Positions 21,781 through 35,657 of a DNA stretch of 64,000 bases are shown piece by piece. Origin of the DNA: Euborellia annulipes (Eukaryota > Arthropoda > Insecta > Dermaptera > Anisolabididae); assembly GCA_023213315.1 (NCBI GenBank), contig JAKCPI010014917.1:84323-148322 (forward strand), read 5' to 3'. Position numbers and translations under genes: made by a program. The notes under the pieces are model-generated. The model was given only the letters and a program-made list of their open reading frames with translations. It had not been told where the DNA came from and did no database searches. How positions within the stretch are numbered: position 1 is the stretch's first letter; each line of letters opens with the position of its first letter.

Positions 21781-24271
21781 TAATATTTAAAACAATAATT
21801 TGTTTCTCTTTAAGTAAATATTTATTATTTTTTTAATAATTAATAAAATTTAAAAAAAAGTTTATCTCCACCTATTTATAAAGATGATTAAAAACAAACA
21901 ATCATCAATCAAGTATTATTATTTAGTATTAATTAAATTGTTCAAGATTATTATTTTTAAAACATAAGTATCATTTTGATAAGAAATACATACATGATGA
22001 TCAAATTTTATAAATGACGCACTTTACGCTTAAAAACATTTGTTTTCACTCTTAATAATTAATATATTAAGGAAACGAAAAAGTCAAAATGTTAATAAAA
22101 TTGAACAATAAATTTATTTGAAGATTATCTAATCTTATCTTTAATTTGTAAACAAAAGTTGAATTTAAAAAAAAAATTCACTCTCTAATTCCTTAAATTC
22201 CTTTTGAATTCAAATTTTTTTGTTAATTTCTCACAAGAATGTAAAACAACTATTCTGCAAAAATTGCTTATACTTCCAAAAATAAATAAAATCCATCATG
22301 GATGTAACCAAGAGGAAAGAGTTTAAAGAACAAACCAATCCTGAACCAAGACTAGAAATTTTAGGATATTAGAAAAGTATAAACTAAAATAATGTGTGCC
22401 AGCCTTACAAAGATGAATTTTAAAGAAATGAAAATCTATATGTGGCGAGCTTTCCATTAGAATATCACAACCATTTGCCCCCACCACACAATAATATTTA
22501 GTAGAATCGATAGTAATATTCGATATGACAAATTGAGATTCAATTTGCTTGAACCATACGGTCGGATTAATTTTGAATGGTGGACGCGATAAATTTCTTT
22601 AGTTTCTGACATTTCTGGATCCCGTCGGGGTCAGTGCTGGACAGGCCCACCGGGATGCCGAGAATATCCCGGTGGGCCCTCAAATATATTTAAGGTTTTT
22701 ACTTCACTATATACTTAATTTTGTTGCAAATATTCAAAAAAAATATTTTTTATTATTTTAATAAATATGTTTATAAATTATTAAAGTACTTGTTGCAATT
22801 TTTTTCCTTAAATTTAATATTGCGAGCCTACGTCACCGATATTTCTCGGGCCAAAATGTGTTTCCAGTCCAGCCTTGGTCGGGGTAACCAATTGAAGGGA
22901 ATATTCAATAAATAGAATATTTACTGGAGAAATAAAAATAGGCCTACGGGCTTGGTGTAGTTGGTAGCGTGCTTGTCTTCGGATCCCAGGCAGTCTGATA
23001 CTCAATGGCTTAAATAAGAATGCCTGAACCATAGATTTATTTTGATTGTAAATATAAACTTGTGACAAAACCAAAGCCGAGTCGCGAAGGCAACGAATTA
23101 ACAATCGAAGAAGTCTCTAACAATGAAAGGATCGCCACAAAGCCACATATATAAAATCTATTTTTTCAATCTCACGAATAATAATAATTCCTTTAACAAA
23201 ACAAGGAATAGTCAGTTAATAAATAGGTACTAATCTCCATGATAACGATCATAATGGTCACTAAACCAATGAATTTCTCAAAATTTAAATAAAAAAGTAA
23301 AAATCCCTTTGAATCATAAATATAAATAATATATATATTGACCTTAAGCGAAGGATGCTCGCAAGCCCAGAAGAGAGGTCAAACGTTGTAGAACATCCTT
23401 CCATTTAAGAGGCAGCTGCGAAGCACAATGCGTGGGAGCACTTTAAAATCTTGTAAAAACACTTTAGTTTATATATTTAATGACCATTTGGCCATAACAC
23501 TACACATATAAAGAAAAACTGACAAAATATATATTCATCTTGAAATTGCGCCAATTAGATTTCGACTTGACGATTGTTAATGTTTCTAAAAATAGAAGTA
23601 GAAGCTGATTGGCTAGCAATGTCATGTGACTATATTGTTTGTGACGTCATTTTGAATTTGAAATTAATATTATATATTAAATAAAATAAAATACGAAATA
23701 GTCTCTACATTTACAAATATAAGTTTTTAATGAAAATAAGGTAGTGATTTTTATGTTTATAGTCCCTTTATTCAAAATTCCAAATAATGAAAAGTTCTAA
23801 CCCTTTTTCACCACCCTCTGAATTTTCATCCCACTTTTTTATTTTGATTACTACTAAAAAAGGGGAGAAATATGTTAGCGAGATGGGAAAAAATTATCTT
23901 TTTAAGCACTGATAATTAATTTTTTTTTAATTTTAAAATATTTTTTATTTTAAAGTTGAAAATTTGTTCTTAATTAAATAAAATGTCCTATCTCCTTTTT
24001 CTCACCTCTCTGAATCCGCATCTGACTTCCATTACGTATTTTGATTACGTCGTTTTCTCAAGTGACTTCTGTCTGTTTTTGTTTACAAACAGAAAGCAAT
24101 CATAACATCACTAAAATTCTGATCATGATGGGAGGGTAGAAAAACATATTAATCATGTCAAATACTTCTTAAATGTCACCTGTCTCATCAGAAGAAAAAA
24201 ATAACAATCTCGATTATTCAATAAAATGGCATAAAAATTAAAATATAACGTAAATTAAAAAAAAAAAAAAA
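21781..24271. other. intergenic region RBM48-HEXD
   Basis: 2.5 kb of AT-rich DNA. A SINE-like head fragment (GGCTTGGTGTAGTTGGTAGC) is at 22949-23010, preceded by a GC-rich inverted patch (GCCCACCGGGAT / ATCCCGGTGGGC) at 22648-22678. No reading frame worth calling; the HEXD promoter must lie toward its right end but no TATA box stands out. Confidence 0.5.
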
Positions 24272-27200
24272 ATGGAAAATTTAACACTCGGCTCACACAG
24301 ATTAATTCATTTGGATCTAAAAGGAGCTCCACCTCGAATTTCCTACTTTGAACTGGTAATTTTATTTAATATTTCACATATATTAAAAGTTCAATTTCAT
24401 TTGACCCTTTACACTTTAAACATGGAATTATTGTTCAATATTAAACATGTTGACAGTGTAAAAGTGGGTTTATTATCACTGAATTTTCTATTTATATTCA
24501 CTTGTTTATAATCCTAATTATAAATTTTTAATAAATAAAAAATTTTTCTTAAAAAATAAATTTTTAATTAATTTTTAAAATCTTATTATTTTTTGGCTAG
24601 TGGATGACGTTTAATAGGCAAGTATTTGCTAAAAATGTGTTTAATTTTCTTTATCCTCTGCTTTTTTTTATTAACAAACTACATGTATCAAAGCTTTTCT
24701 ATCTTGATCACTTTATTTTAAGAATTCTTGCATTATTTGGCTTGTTTTTATTTTTTTTTTCAAGTATTAGAGAACATTTATGGCTCTTTTTCATTATCAC
24801 AGTCTAAAGTAAAAACAAAACTGCATGTGAAAATCAATTTAGAATAGGATTTAATTCAATCTATTATTTTTTCTTTCAGCTCTTTCCAATCCTACGAGAT
24901 TGGGGTGCGACAGGACTCCTTGTCGAATGGGAGGACACGTTTCCTTATACTAGGGAGTTGGCTGCTATCGGGAGCAAAGGATCTGGAAATCATGGTGGTG
25001 CCTACTCCGTTGTGGAAGCTAAACAAATCCTCCAGCTGGCCAACGACAACGGTCTCATTGTCATCCCGCTTGTACAGACTTTTGGACATCTTGAGGTATA
25101 ACTTGAACTGAACAGTCATAAGAATATTTAACATTTAGTATATTATTTGTTGGTGGGCCATACTAGTTTCTACTCTGACCTTGAATTCAACCCCTAATCA
25201 GGATTTTGCTGCTTACAGTGGGTGTTAGACCAGGACAAGATGTCTGTCCCCTTGCTGGTATAACGAGCGGCTGATAAGTGAATTCTCTCGGTATAGAAAT
25301 GCAATTGCAGCTGCGTATTTGGGAATCCATTAACAAATAAATATACTCACAAAAATTGTTAAATATTTTATATTTATATATATATTTGCAAATTTTTTTT
25401 GTCCAATGGAATTGTTTATCAAAATGGTAGTGTTTTTATTAAATACACTCTAGTACAAAATATCTATTTAATTTCTCCTAAAGACAACAAAATGGAATCT
25501 ATATTTATACGTGTTATCTGTAGACACTTTGCAGTTAAAAAAAAAATAGGGTAATTTTAGATGGGCCGGGTTAAGCTATCACTCCAAGTTCTGAGTATGT
25601 CTCTGTGGAAAATGATTTTAATGGATGACCAAAGATATCCGAAGATATGTCTTTCCAGGCTGATGGAGATGGAAACAGCTGGAAATATACTATTTAATTG
25701 GGTGGTTCAACCGTTCAACTACGTAATTGACGTCTTCGGCCGGGATGGATTTGAACTTTAGATCTGTGGACTCAAAAGTTGCTGCTCTGGGAGTGCCACT
25801 GTAGGCATATAAGGGATCGCTGATACCGGCCGACTTGGATTTTGTGAGCCAGTCTACATACGGCCCCTTCCTAAAGACAGCCTATCTGTTTCAATCGAGT
25901 GGGCCTCAGGCCTATTTTTTGTGGAAAATAGATTTTTCTCTAAAAATCTGAGCCCAGATGAGGTTGTCTGGAAAGCGATTCTTAAAATTAATCTTCATTG
26001 GAAAAACATATAAGGTCAATCAAGAGGAGACATGCGGAATGTGTAATATGAATGCGCCAGAGACATTATTTCACATTATAGTGGAGTGTCCCCTTTACGA
26101 CCCGATGCGGGATTCCTATTTAGAAAGGGTGAAAAACTTGGACGCCGGGGAGGAACTCGCATCTGTAATTCTCTATCTTTCAGAGGGGGATATAAAATCC
26201 TTTATCTTTTTCATGTCGGGGGCATTTAGACTAAGAGCATTTGCTCTAAACCAATGAATGTTTAAGAAAAAGAAAAAAAATGGGATGTAATATGAGAAAT
26301 GTATCTTTTGATGTATATATGTTCCGGTATATGTGTTTGCACTATAATATGAATAAATAATATAATCTACTTCTTCTTATTCTTATTCTTCTATTTAGGA
26401 ATAATTTATTTTTAGCTTGAGTAAGAATAAAAGAACTTTATAAAATTTATATATAATAACAAAAAGAAAAGACGAATTATTTAATATTTTCTAAAACTCA
26501 TCATTCTTGATTTTTGACAGTTTGTATTGAAACATTCTCAATGGAAAGCTCTTCGAGAGGTGGAGGCATATCCGAGTTCGATGTGCCCTTCCCACCCAGG
26601 CGCCATGACTCTCGTCAGCGAAATGATTAAACAAATCGTTGAATTTCATCCTGACATACAATATTTACATATTGGTGCAGATGAGGTATAAAAAAAAAAT
26701 GATTCTAGCTAAGATGATGCTTTGATGTTAAACAATTTGCCAATGTTTGCAAGGTGTGGCACATGGGCATGTGCCCGACTTGTGTTCGCCGTGCAGAGTC
26801 GAACCAATTGGGTCGAGCTCATCTGTTCCTCGAACACATCCAAGCTGTCGCCCAGCAAGTCCGAAGTGCCTACCCTTCACTCACTGTCATCGTCTGGGAC
26901 GACATGCTTCGGGACGTCTCCACTTCGGCATTACGTAGCTATAATCTGGGCCAATATGTTGAGCCGATGATCTGGCATTATCAGGCAGCAGAAACTTTCC
27001 AATTGCCACCAGGTATTTCACATCATCTTATTTATTAAAATAAATATCATTTCTTTAAAATTTTAAATAATTTTTTTTTTTTTAGATATCTGGGACAAAT
27101 ACTGTTCAGTTTTTAGTAACTTTTGGGTGGCGACAGCGTTCAAAGGTGCAACAGGAAGTTGTCAGATTTTGCCCATTATTCAACACCATTTAAGCAATCA

Positions 27201-30200
27201 CGAGCACTGGCTACGTGTCCTTAGCAAAGAGGTTAATAAATTTCAAAATTTTCGGGGAGTTGCTTTAACAGGATGGTCCAGGTACGAGATTTTCTCTTTA
27301 TATCTAATCCGAGGGTGAAGTTTAGAGATAAAAAAAAAAACATTTTCTTCAATTCTCTTTTATAAAAGTTATTTTAAATAGACAAACAATTCGTTCGCTC
27401 AGGTCGACAGCTGATCATCGATGATCGTCATCTTGTATTTTCTTTTTGTAAAAATATTTATTTCACTTCAAATCCGCCCAACACTTAGTAATTTTGCCGA
27501 CCATCAAAGAGAGGCATTTTTCTGTTCGCTTTTTGCCAGCCGTTTCTTTTTTCATTCTCCAAAATCTTATCAAGAATTGAGAACCCATTTCATAAAATAA
27601 ATAATTAACAGAAAAGAAGCCAAAAACAGAGACCTTTAATTTGTGGATTATTGGGCAAAACAGGTCAAGGCAGTCTAATAAATTCGAGAACGAAACAAAA
27701 ATCTATTTAAATATTAATTATATATTCATTGGTAGATTTTATAAATTTCAAACCTCAAGGGTTTCGGCCACTTCTCATCTTGCATTGCCAAGATCCATGA
27801 ACAATAAAATTTACCAGAATTTGTCAAAAGCGGTCAACTCAAACAGCAAGCCCCTACTGTCTTGTTGACAGGATTACCACGCGTCCTACTTTCGGTAGGA
27901 CAGTCCTACAATCACAATGAATGTCCTACGTCCTACAATGAAGCCTAATGTGTCCTACTTTGAAAATAAAATATTAAGTTGGTTTTTATAAGTCTGTATA
28001 ATCGATTTCTAAATGCCCGGATGAAAGAAATAAGTGTTCAGTAGAGTTAATCAAAGCGGAATTGCTTGTAAGCGTTAATTGTAAAGAAAATTGCGTACAA
28101 TTTTATGAGAAAGTTCGAAACAACATTAAATTATTAAAATGCGCGAAGAGTGATGAAAAATATAAGTTCAGACATTGAATGAAGTCATTAAATAAATAAC
28201 AAAATAAATTAGCATTATCATCACCTAAAAAATTTATATATATACATGTATATATATGTCCATTTCCTATTGTCCTACATTGAGCATTTTAATATGTGGC
28301 AACCCTGCTTGTTGACCGCTTCTCCGGTAATTCATATATATATAAAATTTAGATCTAGAACTTATTCTGTATATTTTATATATATATACAGTATATTCTT
28401 GGGTATATACTGGTATTGTTCATGAATCTAGGCCACTGTTTCCCAATTCTTTTTGTCATATAGGATACATCCTATTCAAGTAGAGTGTATAATAAATTCT
28501 ACAGAGAATAAAATAATGTTTAATATATATATATATAATTATTATTTAACTTTGTTTTTGATTCGTTCTCAAATTTATTGGTTTCCCTTAACCTGTTCTT
28601 ATTCGTCAGAGTCTCTGTTTGTGGAATATGCACACCAAAAGATCTTCTTTTATCCTGAAGAATGACGTTCTGATATTGTGGATATCTCTAGAAGTGTTTA
28701 CAAATAAAGGGCTGATGTTTTTATTATTCACTCTGCCTTATAATAAAAATATTGCTTCTATTTCGAAAAATATCATCACCTTTGAAAAGATAGAGCTTTG
28801 CTGAACTTTCGGCTTGAAAAAATTACTTTGCGTTTTATCTTCGTTACAAATATTTCAAGATAGTTTGCAAAACTGATCACGACAGTGACGACGAAATATT
28901 TGTAATAACACTTCTTTCCTTATCAGCTACCTTCATTAAATTCCGGTAGGATCTTAAATAAAAATGTTCCGAACAATAAGAAATTTCTAATCTCACCAAA
29001 TCCTCTAATATCAGGATAATAAATGCGGAAAGTGAAAAGTGACCTCTTGTCGGAAATTTCACACATTGAGTTATTTATTGATATTTGATTGTTCAGGAAT
29101 TTCCTGAACATTTTAAGATCAAAACCACTTTGATCAATTTTATTATAAGGACATCGGCCAAAAATAAATACTTTTGCGTATTATCTGTTTATTTGTAAAT
29201 ATTTCGATTCCAATGACATAGGAATCATCCTCAGTACAATCAACAGATGTTTTGCAATTCGTTAACTCCTCCCATCCAATATGACAAAACAGCTGAGCAT
29301 TCCATGAATGCAATTTTTATTCACTTTGATATCTGAAAACTAAAAAGTTACAGCCTTTCAAAGTTAAGATATAAAAAACGGGATTTTGAGAAAAACGTAT
29401 TTGGACACAATGAAAAACTATTTAAGTTCAGTAACTTAATCCATCTGAAGATGGGTTAATAGCCCGAAATATATCGAGTTATATATTCAAATATTTCTTT
29501 TATTTATAACTTATAAAACCTCATAGATACTAAATAATTTTTACTATTTAATTAAATTTAAGGATTGCGGTGTGGGTTTCAAGAAACATTTTGAACAAAG
29601 GTTGTATTTATGTGGGTTTCACGAGGGTATGAACAAAGGCTATTAAATCGATTATTTTGGAATATTTATCAGTTTCTCATCGCTAAAATTACCTAATAAA
29701 CCTGTATAGGAAATATTGATTGAATCGAAACCCAAAAATCGACATTTTTTACCTAATTCGACTAAAATGCCCGTACCTTCGCCGACCCTTTTCACTTTCC
29801 GCATCACAAATGTCTCTTATTTTAATTTCAAATTCCAAAAAATATAATTTCTTCTTAAAAAGCCGCAAAGGAAAGCTTGAATTAAATTTTCCAGATATGA
29901 CCATTACGCCACCATGTGCGAATTATTGCCCTGCTCGATCCCCAGTTTGGCGATGTGTATTAAAGTATGGACTTCTGGAGGATATTCCCCGCATGTCTAT
30001 AGCACTGTATCTAAAGCCCTGGGCTACTCAGAAATCCCTTTGGACCTTCTGCCTTATCCGAGGTGAGCAACCCTCCAAACAATACATCTTCTCCTTCTAT
30101 TTGTTTTTACATGTATTTATTTTTTATTTTTTAGGCCACGTCAAGTCGCAAATCATCTGACATTTCCTGGATGGCGAATTTCTGTGGGTGTCGAGTGGTA

Positions 30201-33200
30201 TCTCAATTTCAAAACAAAATTTAAATCGGTTGTGGAAAGCGATCAGTAAGCATATTTATATATCTTTTGAGTGGTCCCTAACTTATGACTTAATGCATTG
30301 CTATTTTGACGATTCCTGACGGGAATTCTAATTTCTAAAGTTGCTTTCAGGATGAGACTTCGTCTATTGAGAATTGAAAGCTTATAATGTACAGTGAGGG
30401 ACAATATTAAGTCCCACCCATGCTTTTTCTACTTGTGATTATTTCATTGTTTTTATAAAAAAAAATGAAAATCTTTATTGGAAATTTTCTAGGTTTGAAC
30501 CATGAATGTTTCCATTAAAAAATATCTAATATTTTTTTTTAAAAACAATGAACTAATCACAAGTAGAAAACGCATGGGTGGGACTTAATATTGTCCCTCA
30601 CTGTACATTTGTTTGGACAAAATTTATTTACACAATAAAGAACTTGTAAGCTCAAGACTCCACTCTAGAGCATTTGTGGCGCCTACTGTACAACCATGGC
30701 GGCACCCCTATCTTTTATTGATTTACTAAATATTAATTATAAAAAAAAATATAAAATTCTCAAGAATTTATATATATAGACCTCAAGTCCACTATGAATC
30801 GAAGTTATTATCCTGAAAGCAACTTTAAAAATAGAGAAATGACTCTTGCCTTGGCGGAGTTACGAGATATAATTCTCAAATGAAAGCTCTCCGTTATCAA
30901 ATATTAAAACAATGATGAAAAAATGAGAATTTGTTTTTAGATCTATCAATACTTAAGGAGCTGTAGGAGCGGTGTCTAAACGTACTTTAGAAAAAAAACT
31001 AGACTATTATAAGGAATTTTTCAATGAGGTTTTTTTTTTAAATGAATTATATTTTAAAGGAATTATTGGGACAGAAAGTTATAATTTTTTTAATGACTTA
31101 TTAAAAAATTAAGGAAATTAATTTTTTTTGTTATCAAGCGAAATACAGCAAAACCATCTGTCCCAATAATCTTTAATTTTTTTTAATTTAAAAATGAATT
31201 TATTGTTATTATTAATCATATATTAATTTAAAAAATTTTAAAATAAGATTGGTAGATATATTTAAAAATTATGTGTCAAATAGTTCAGCACTCCTGCAAA
31301 AGATGGCAGGCTAGTCTAACAGCCGATCCCCTATTAGCCTAGCTCTGGCCTATATTTATATGCTTTTATAAAAGATACATAATATATAATAAACATTTAT
31401 AAAGTATTAATTCTTAAAAGATCAATAAAAATCAACAAAATTCATTAAATTATTGGCTACCATTTTGACATCTCTTGGCAAATTTTCGTAATAGGTGTTT
31501 TTTTTGGCTTACTTTTGAAGACACAACGCCCTCTTCTCGGGAAAAACATGCGTAACTTCTACCTCCTGAACCCCCTTAAAAGAAAAATGATGAAACTCAT
31601 CGCATTCATGTATTTTCCCTTAAAAGGGTCTTATTTCTATTTTCTCCTGGATAATTTTATTTTTAATTGAATTTTTGAAGGCTCTATACCATTGCTTGTC
31701 TTCTTCCCTCACCTAGTTTCTTTTTTAAGGACTTTTACTGTATCTGAGACCATTTAGTCCCCGTTCCATTAATTGGTATCCAATATAATTTGGAAAGGGA
31801 AGCGAACCTCTGAGCCCTAGCACAAGAAACGAGGGTTCTACCACTGTGCTCTGGCCCAGGGGCTCCTAGTTTCCTCTTTTCTCAGTCAATCATTTTTTTT
31901 TATTATTTATATAATAAGAATCAAGAAATTATCTTATTTTTTAATTTTTTCAGAGTTGGTACCTGGTTGAATAGTTGGCAAATTGAACATGGATATACGA
32001 ATCCAATGCAACTTGAGAGTCTGATTCCTGCTTTTACAGAGTAAGTCTATTTTTTGATAAAAGAAAAAATATCTCAACTTTCTGTCCTTCATGTATATAT
32101 CAATTTGAATACAGTATACTGTATTTTAATGCATTCTATTAAAAAGTGTTTTTGAGCATGTTAAAAAATCGAGATCCATCTTTCAGTGGAATAATTTAAA
32201 ATTCACTTTATTATTTTCTACTCTTTACTCTAAATATTATAGAAACTTATGAAAGACAAAGGACAGATGGAATGATTTTTAATATGATTCGACAACAATT
32301 AAAAACTCTGAAATGCACCAATTATTTTTTTTATTGCACAACTATAATAATTAAATCCAAAACGTAACAATTTAATTGTTACGAACAAAACATATTGATT
32401 TAAGTTATATTAATTAAAAATTACTTTCCTGTCATACTCTTTTTTCTTTAGTTTTGCTTCCGCAGCTGTTAATTACTACTTCTTGTCATTTTGTACACTT
32501 AACTTGCTGGAACATCAAAAAATTTTATGAGGGAATGACGAAACTAGACAAAATTGCCACAAACTCAGAAACCACAACTTAATTTTCTATGTTCGTTTAC
32601 TCTACTATATTACTACCGGAAACCTATACAAATATGCTATAATTATTAAATAAACAAGCGCCTACCTTTTTATAATATAAGATGAGGGAATGACGTTAAA
32701 AAATGTAATCTTTAAAAAACTTATGTTCAAAATCGTTTCAACAATACATCCTTTCTTTAATCATTCGCTTTAGTGAATGTTGTCAATAGCAATTTTGCCA
32801 ACTTCTAAAAAAACTAAACCTGGGCTTGGTAGAATTTCAAATTTTGCTCCAATCACTCTGTTTTAAAACAGTGAGGGAATGACGGGTTTTTTAAGGACAA
32901 GTTTTAAAGTATTTTTAATAATTTTTCCTTTCGCCTTTTTTAAATTATAAACTCATGTAGTTACAGCCAATACTATCATTCTTAAAAATGGAGGATTTTA
33001 TTATATGTTTTTAATTGAAAATTTAGAAAAATTCAATATTCAAGGGTTTTTTTTTCAATATGTAGTTTATGTTGTTTCGTATTGTTTGAAAAGATTTTTT
33101 GAGCAAATGAAGACTCAAACACTATTGAGATTATTGTTGTTTTGCCCTAGTTTTTCATTATGAACACCGCTCGCTTTGTTTAGAGGTATTAATATAAACT

Positions 33201-34681
33201 CAAGAAAATATTATTTTATTTATTTCAAATTTATATATTCAATACTATTATATATTCATTTGTTGAAATTTATAAAGTATTTCTATAAAAAATTATCAAT
33301 AGTTTTTATAATTCATTTTTTATTTCTTTTATAATTTATATTTTTTGTTTTTTATGATTTTTTATTTTAATTAAAAAATTAATATGTTTAATTGAGTTTT
33401 AAGTGTGTTTTAAAATAAAAAGTTATTTAAATAATTATATATTTTTTTTGAAAAATGAGAAAATTTTCTCTGTTCGTAGTAAAATTTATTTTTTGTATTA
33501 TTCCTGATAATGAAAATGAAGATGAGGATGTGGTAGTGGATTTGAAAAGAAAAATAAATAAAATAAATAATATTAGGTTAGGTTAGGTTGAAGTGGGTAT
33601 ATTAAGTTATTTCATTATTATATTTGATTTATGTTTAAGTATTTATTCAGAAATTAATTGATGAGAAAATTTTGTTATCTTTGTATTTAATTTTAAAATA
33701 TTATTATTTAAAATTGATGAATGTGTTTTGATAAAAAGTTTTATGCTACTAGTATTAAATAAAAGAGATTTGAAGATTTTTGAAATATATTGGTTAAGAA
33801 TTTTTAATATGGTAAAGGTTGAATTTTTAAAATATATATGATAAGAATTTTGTAAAAATAATTTTTTATATTTTATTTTTTTTTAAATTATATATTTTTA
33901 GAGATAATTTATGAATATTGTATTATATTTTTTGAAAAAAATTATTATTAAAATTTAAATGAAAATTTAATGTTGATTTTTAATGTTGTAACAGGGTTCA
34001 TATATAAGTAAAAAATAAGATAGCAGACAATTAGTAAGGAATTTTTCGATTTAAGTTCATGATTCTCTTTGAACTTAGCAGTTGGGACATAGTGAGGGAA
34101 TGATTTTTAGGGTACGTTCTTGGATATATCCTTTCTGCTTATCATATAAAAACAAATTTGTTTCATAATTTGGTACATCTAGTACAGTAGTTTTTATAAA
34201 AAAAAAAGAAATTTCATAATTGACAAACCTGCTCTGAGGAAATCATTAAGGACATCGATTTCGATTTTTTTTTTGAGAATGAGCCATATTTATCATGAAT
34301 CCAATACTTTCTATATATATTACATATATAAATTGGTAAGAGAAAGTAATACTGAAAAATAAATTTTCTATAGTATTTTGAGTTGGTAACACTTGATGCG
34401 CCGCAAATTTTATGGCTCAGAAAGGGAAACGAACCATTGGGGGTTCGAAGAGGCATAATTAATAATTTTTTTTTTTATTTTTTAGTTTATTCTTCGAGTT
34501 GTCATCGCTAGAGGAATTTTTGAAAACGTCAATGGACGAGTTCCTCCACCCGGCGACCACCTACGAATGGCTGGGGACTCATCTGGAGCCGTTAAAGACA
34601 AAATTAAAGCAGATCAAGTTGGACGCCGAGTCGCAAATCATGCAAGGAGTTCGCTCTCCCCCTCCCGCTTGCAGTTTCTAG
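24272..34681 (+). CDS. HEXD: hexosaminidase D (GH20 family)
   Basis: Nine exons, all GT..AG with matching phases: 24272-24355, 24880-25095, 26521-26685, 26754-27012, 27086-27281, 29895-30062, 30135-30245, 31954-32040, 34486-34681; product 493 residues, close to the usual length of about 490. HEXD is a nucleo-cytoplasmic beta-hexosaminidase that cleaves terminal GalNAc/GlcNAc. The start reads HLDLKGAPPR; exon 2 has EWEDTFPY and VIPLVQTFGHLE; the catalytic Asp-Glu pair is in YLHIGADE at residues 154-155 (exon 3 end), followed by VWHMG; exon 4 has VIVWDDM and exon 5 FWVATAFKGA and ALTGWSR, then YDHYATMCELLP. No signal peptide, as expected. Introns carry a LINE fragment, a hAT element, hammerhead-like motifs, a palindromic MITE and a SINE; total coding is only 14 percent of the span. 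The catalytic residues are intact, so the gene is probably functional. Confidence 0.93.
25555..26390 (+). mobile_element. 5'-truncated LINE, 3' end with zinc knuckle
   Basis: Two frames, 25561-25761 and 25958-26257, separated by at least one frameshift, encode the tail of a non-LTR retrotransposon ORF2. The second holds CGMCNMNAPETLFHIIVECP, the Cys-x2-Cys-His-Cys knuckle typical of LINE ORF2 C-termini. Frames are broken, so this is a dead copy in intron 2 of HEXD. The 3' boundary near 26390 (TTCTTATTCTTATTCTTC) is approximate. Confidence 0.7.
27869..28307. mobile_element. hAT-type MITE, TSD CTTGTTGA
   Basis: Ends CAGGATTACCACG and (inverted) CAGGGTTGCCACA are flanked by perfect 8-bp duplications CTTGTTGA at 27861-27868 and 28308-28315. 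CAGGGTTGCCA is a classic hAT terminus. The motif GTCCTAC is repeated at both ends as a subterminal motif. 439 bp, non-coding, in intron 5 of HEXD. Confidence 0.85.
29196..29238 (-). ncRNA. hammerhead ribozyme-like motif
   Basis: Minus strand: CTGAGGA, stem II GATTCC with GGAATC (6 perfect pairs, loop TATGTCATT), then GAAATATTTAC, allowing a short stem III. Faces the plus-strand motif at 29441. In intron 5 of HEXD. Confidence 0.4.
29441..29475 (+). ncRNA. hammerhead ribozyme-like motif
   Basis: Plus strand: CTGAAGA, stem II GGG with loop TTAATAG and CCC (GGGTTAATAGCCC), then GAAATATATC. Core bases are present; stem I is not obvious. Its arm is not closely similar to that of 29196-29238. Confidence 0.35.
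30325..30835. mobile_element. composite inverted element in HEXD intron 7
   Basis: AAAGTTGCTTTCAGGAT at 30338-30355 is inverted at 30812-30830 (ATCCTGAAAGCAACTTT). Between them sit a palindromic MITE (30392-30603) and half of a second MITE (GCATTTGTGGCGCCTACTGTA near 30670), related to 47842-48055. A nested insertion is the simplest explanation. Confidence 0.45.
30392..30603. mobile_element. palindromic MITE CAGTGAGGGACAA (copy A)
   Basis: 212 bp, flanked by TA, ends CAGTGAGGGACAATATTAAG / TTGTCCCTCACTG. The two halves are almost perfect inverted copies (CCCATGC, TTCTACTTGTGATTATTTCA). TA target and CAGT ends fit Tc1/mariner. A transcript would fold into one long hairpin. Other copies: 38913, 48058 and 48921. 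Confidence 0.75.
31061..31170. repeat. inverted repeat ATTATTGGGACAGA
   Basis: ATTATTGGGACAGA at 31062 is inverted as TCTGTCCCAATAAT at 31157, enclosing AT-rich DNA, in HEXD intron 7. Probably a small MITE. Confidence 0.5.
31745..31861 (-). mobile_element. tRNA-derived SINE
   Basis: Reverse-oriented copy: on the minus strand the head GAGCACAGTGGTAGAACC is followed by TTGGATACCAATT and GGGGACTAAATGG. Lies in HEXD intron 7, close to the exon at 31954. Confidence 0.6.
32041..34485 (+). other. HEXD intron 8, very AT-rich
   Basis: 2.4 kb intron without recognisable genes. The motif GAGGGAATGACG recurs at about 32531, 32685 and 32873, with GAGGGAATGA at 34091. A 3'-end fragment of the TCTGGTGTGAC family (ATGAATCCAATACTTTCT to GGTAAGAGAAAGTA) lies at 34293-34348. 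Confidence 0.6.
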
Positions 34682-35395
34682 CTCTCTCTCTCTCTCTCAC
34701 TCCTATTTTTCCATTTTATTTTTTTTAATCTTAATTTTATTAATATTCTTTCATTCGAAGTCAAAATGAAAGAAAAAAAAAAAGGGAAAAATAAGAGAGG
34801 AAAAAAATAAAGAGAAAGAAAAGGTTCTTACTCTTTTTAAAGGCTGTGATATTTTGATGACCTTCCAACTTATTAGAGCTCGATTTCATAATCATCGTAA
34901 CGGAGAGATATATATATATACAACTATTTTCATAACAGAATCATCACACGGCTTCTCTTTTAATTAAAATCTGTTTTAAATAATGAAAATTCTTTATTAA
35001 CGAAATCTTTCTCTCTTTATTCATTTATTCGATGTTAATGAATTGGCCTTTATCTGTTTGTTCAATTTGAAATTAAAGTCTGGCTCAGATGAAGATAGAA
35101 CCTGATTAGAGTAGAGTGCACTGTCAATTCACAGGTGGTCGGTGGAAAATTATGTTGTAATAGCGCGGTAAAGTTGCGAATTATATAGACAAAAAATAGA
35201 AAAAAAAATTATCAAAATCGGTTGACATCTTCTGGTCTCGCATAGGCCCTAAAGTTTGACAAAATATTTAAAAAAAAAAACTTCATTTTTGCAATTATTT
35301 GAGTTAGATGTTTTCGTAATGTAATGGTATGTAACGTCTTCAAAAAGAGCCTAAAAACTTTGTGATTTAATTTGGTTTAGATCAGGGGTGAGCAA

Positions 35396-35657
35396 CATGG
35401 GCGTACCCAGGATCAAATCTAGGGGGGGGGCAGATCATGGTCGTCCAGATTGTGACATAGCTATTTTTTATATAGAGGGGTAAAGCCTTCGAATTAAAGG
35501 CCTAAAAACCCTCGAGTCCTAACAAAAAGAATCATTCCCCGTCGCCAACCATCAATATTTGTTTCGTTTCATCACTTTATAAACATTTAATTTTTTTTTT
35601 TTGTTGCTTCTAGGGGGGGGGCAGCTGCCCCCCTGCCCCTCGCTGGGTACGCCCATG
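35396..35657. mobile_element. hAT-type MITE, TSD GTGAGCAA
   Basis: Ends CATGGGCGTACCCAG / CTGGGTACGCCCATG are inverted and flanked by perfect 8-bp duplications GTGAGCAA at 35388-35395 and 35658-35665. A G run and CAGCTGCCCCCCTGCCCC lie inside the right end. 262 bp, non-coding. Confidence 0.85.

Noticed and set aside
29720..30160. 146-residue plus-strand frame
   Set aside because: It overlaps HEXD exon 6 in another frame; the HEXD frame is conserved and splices correctly.
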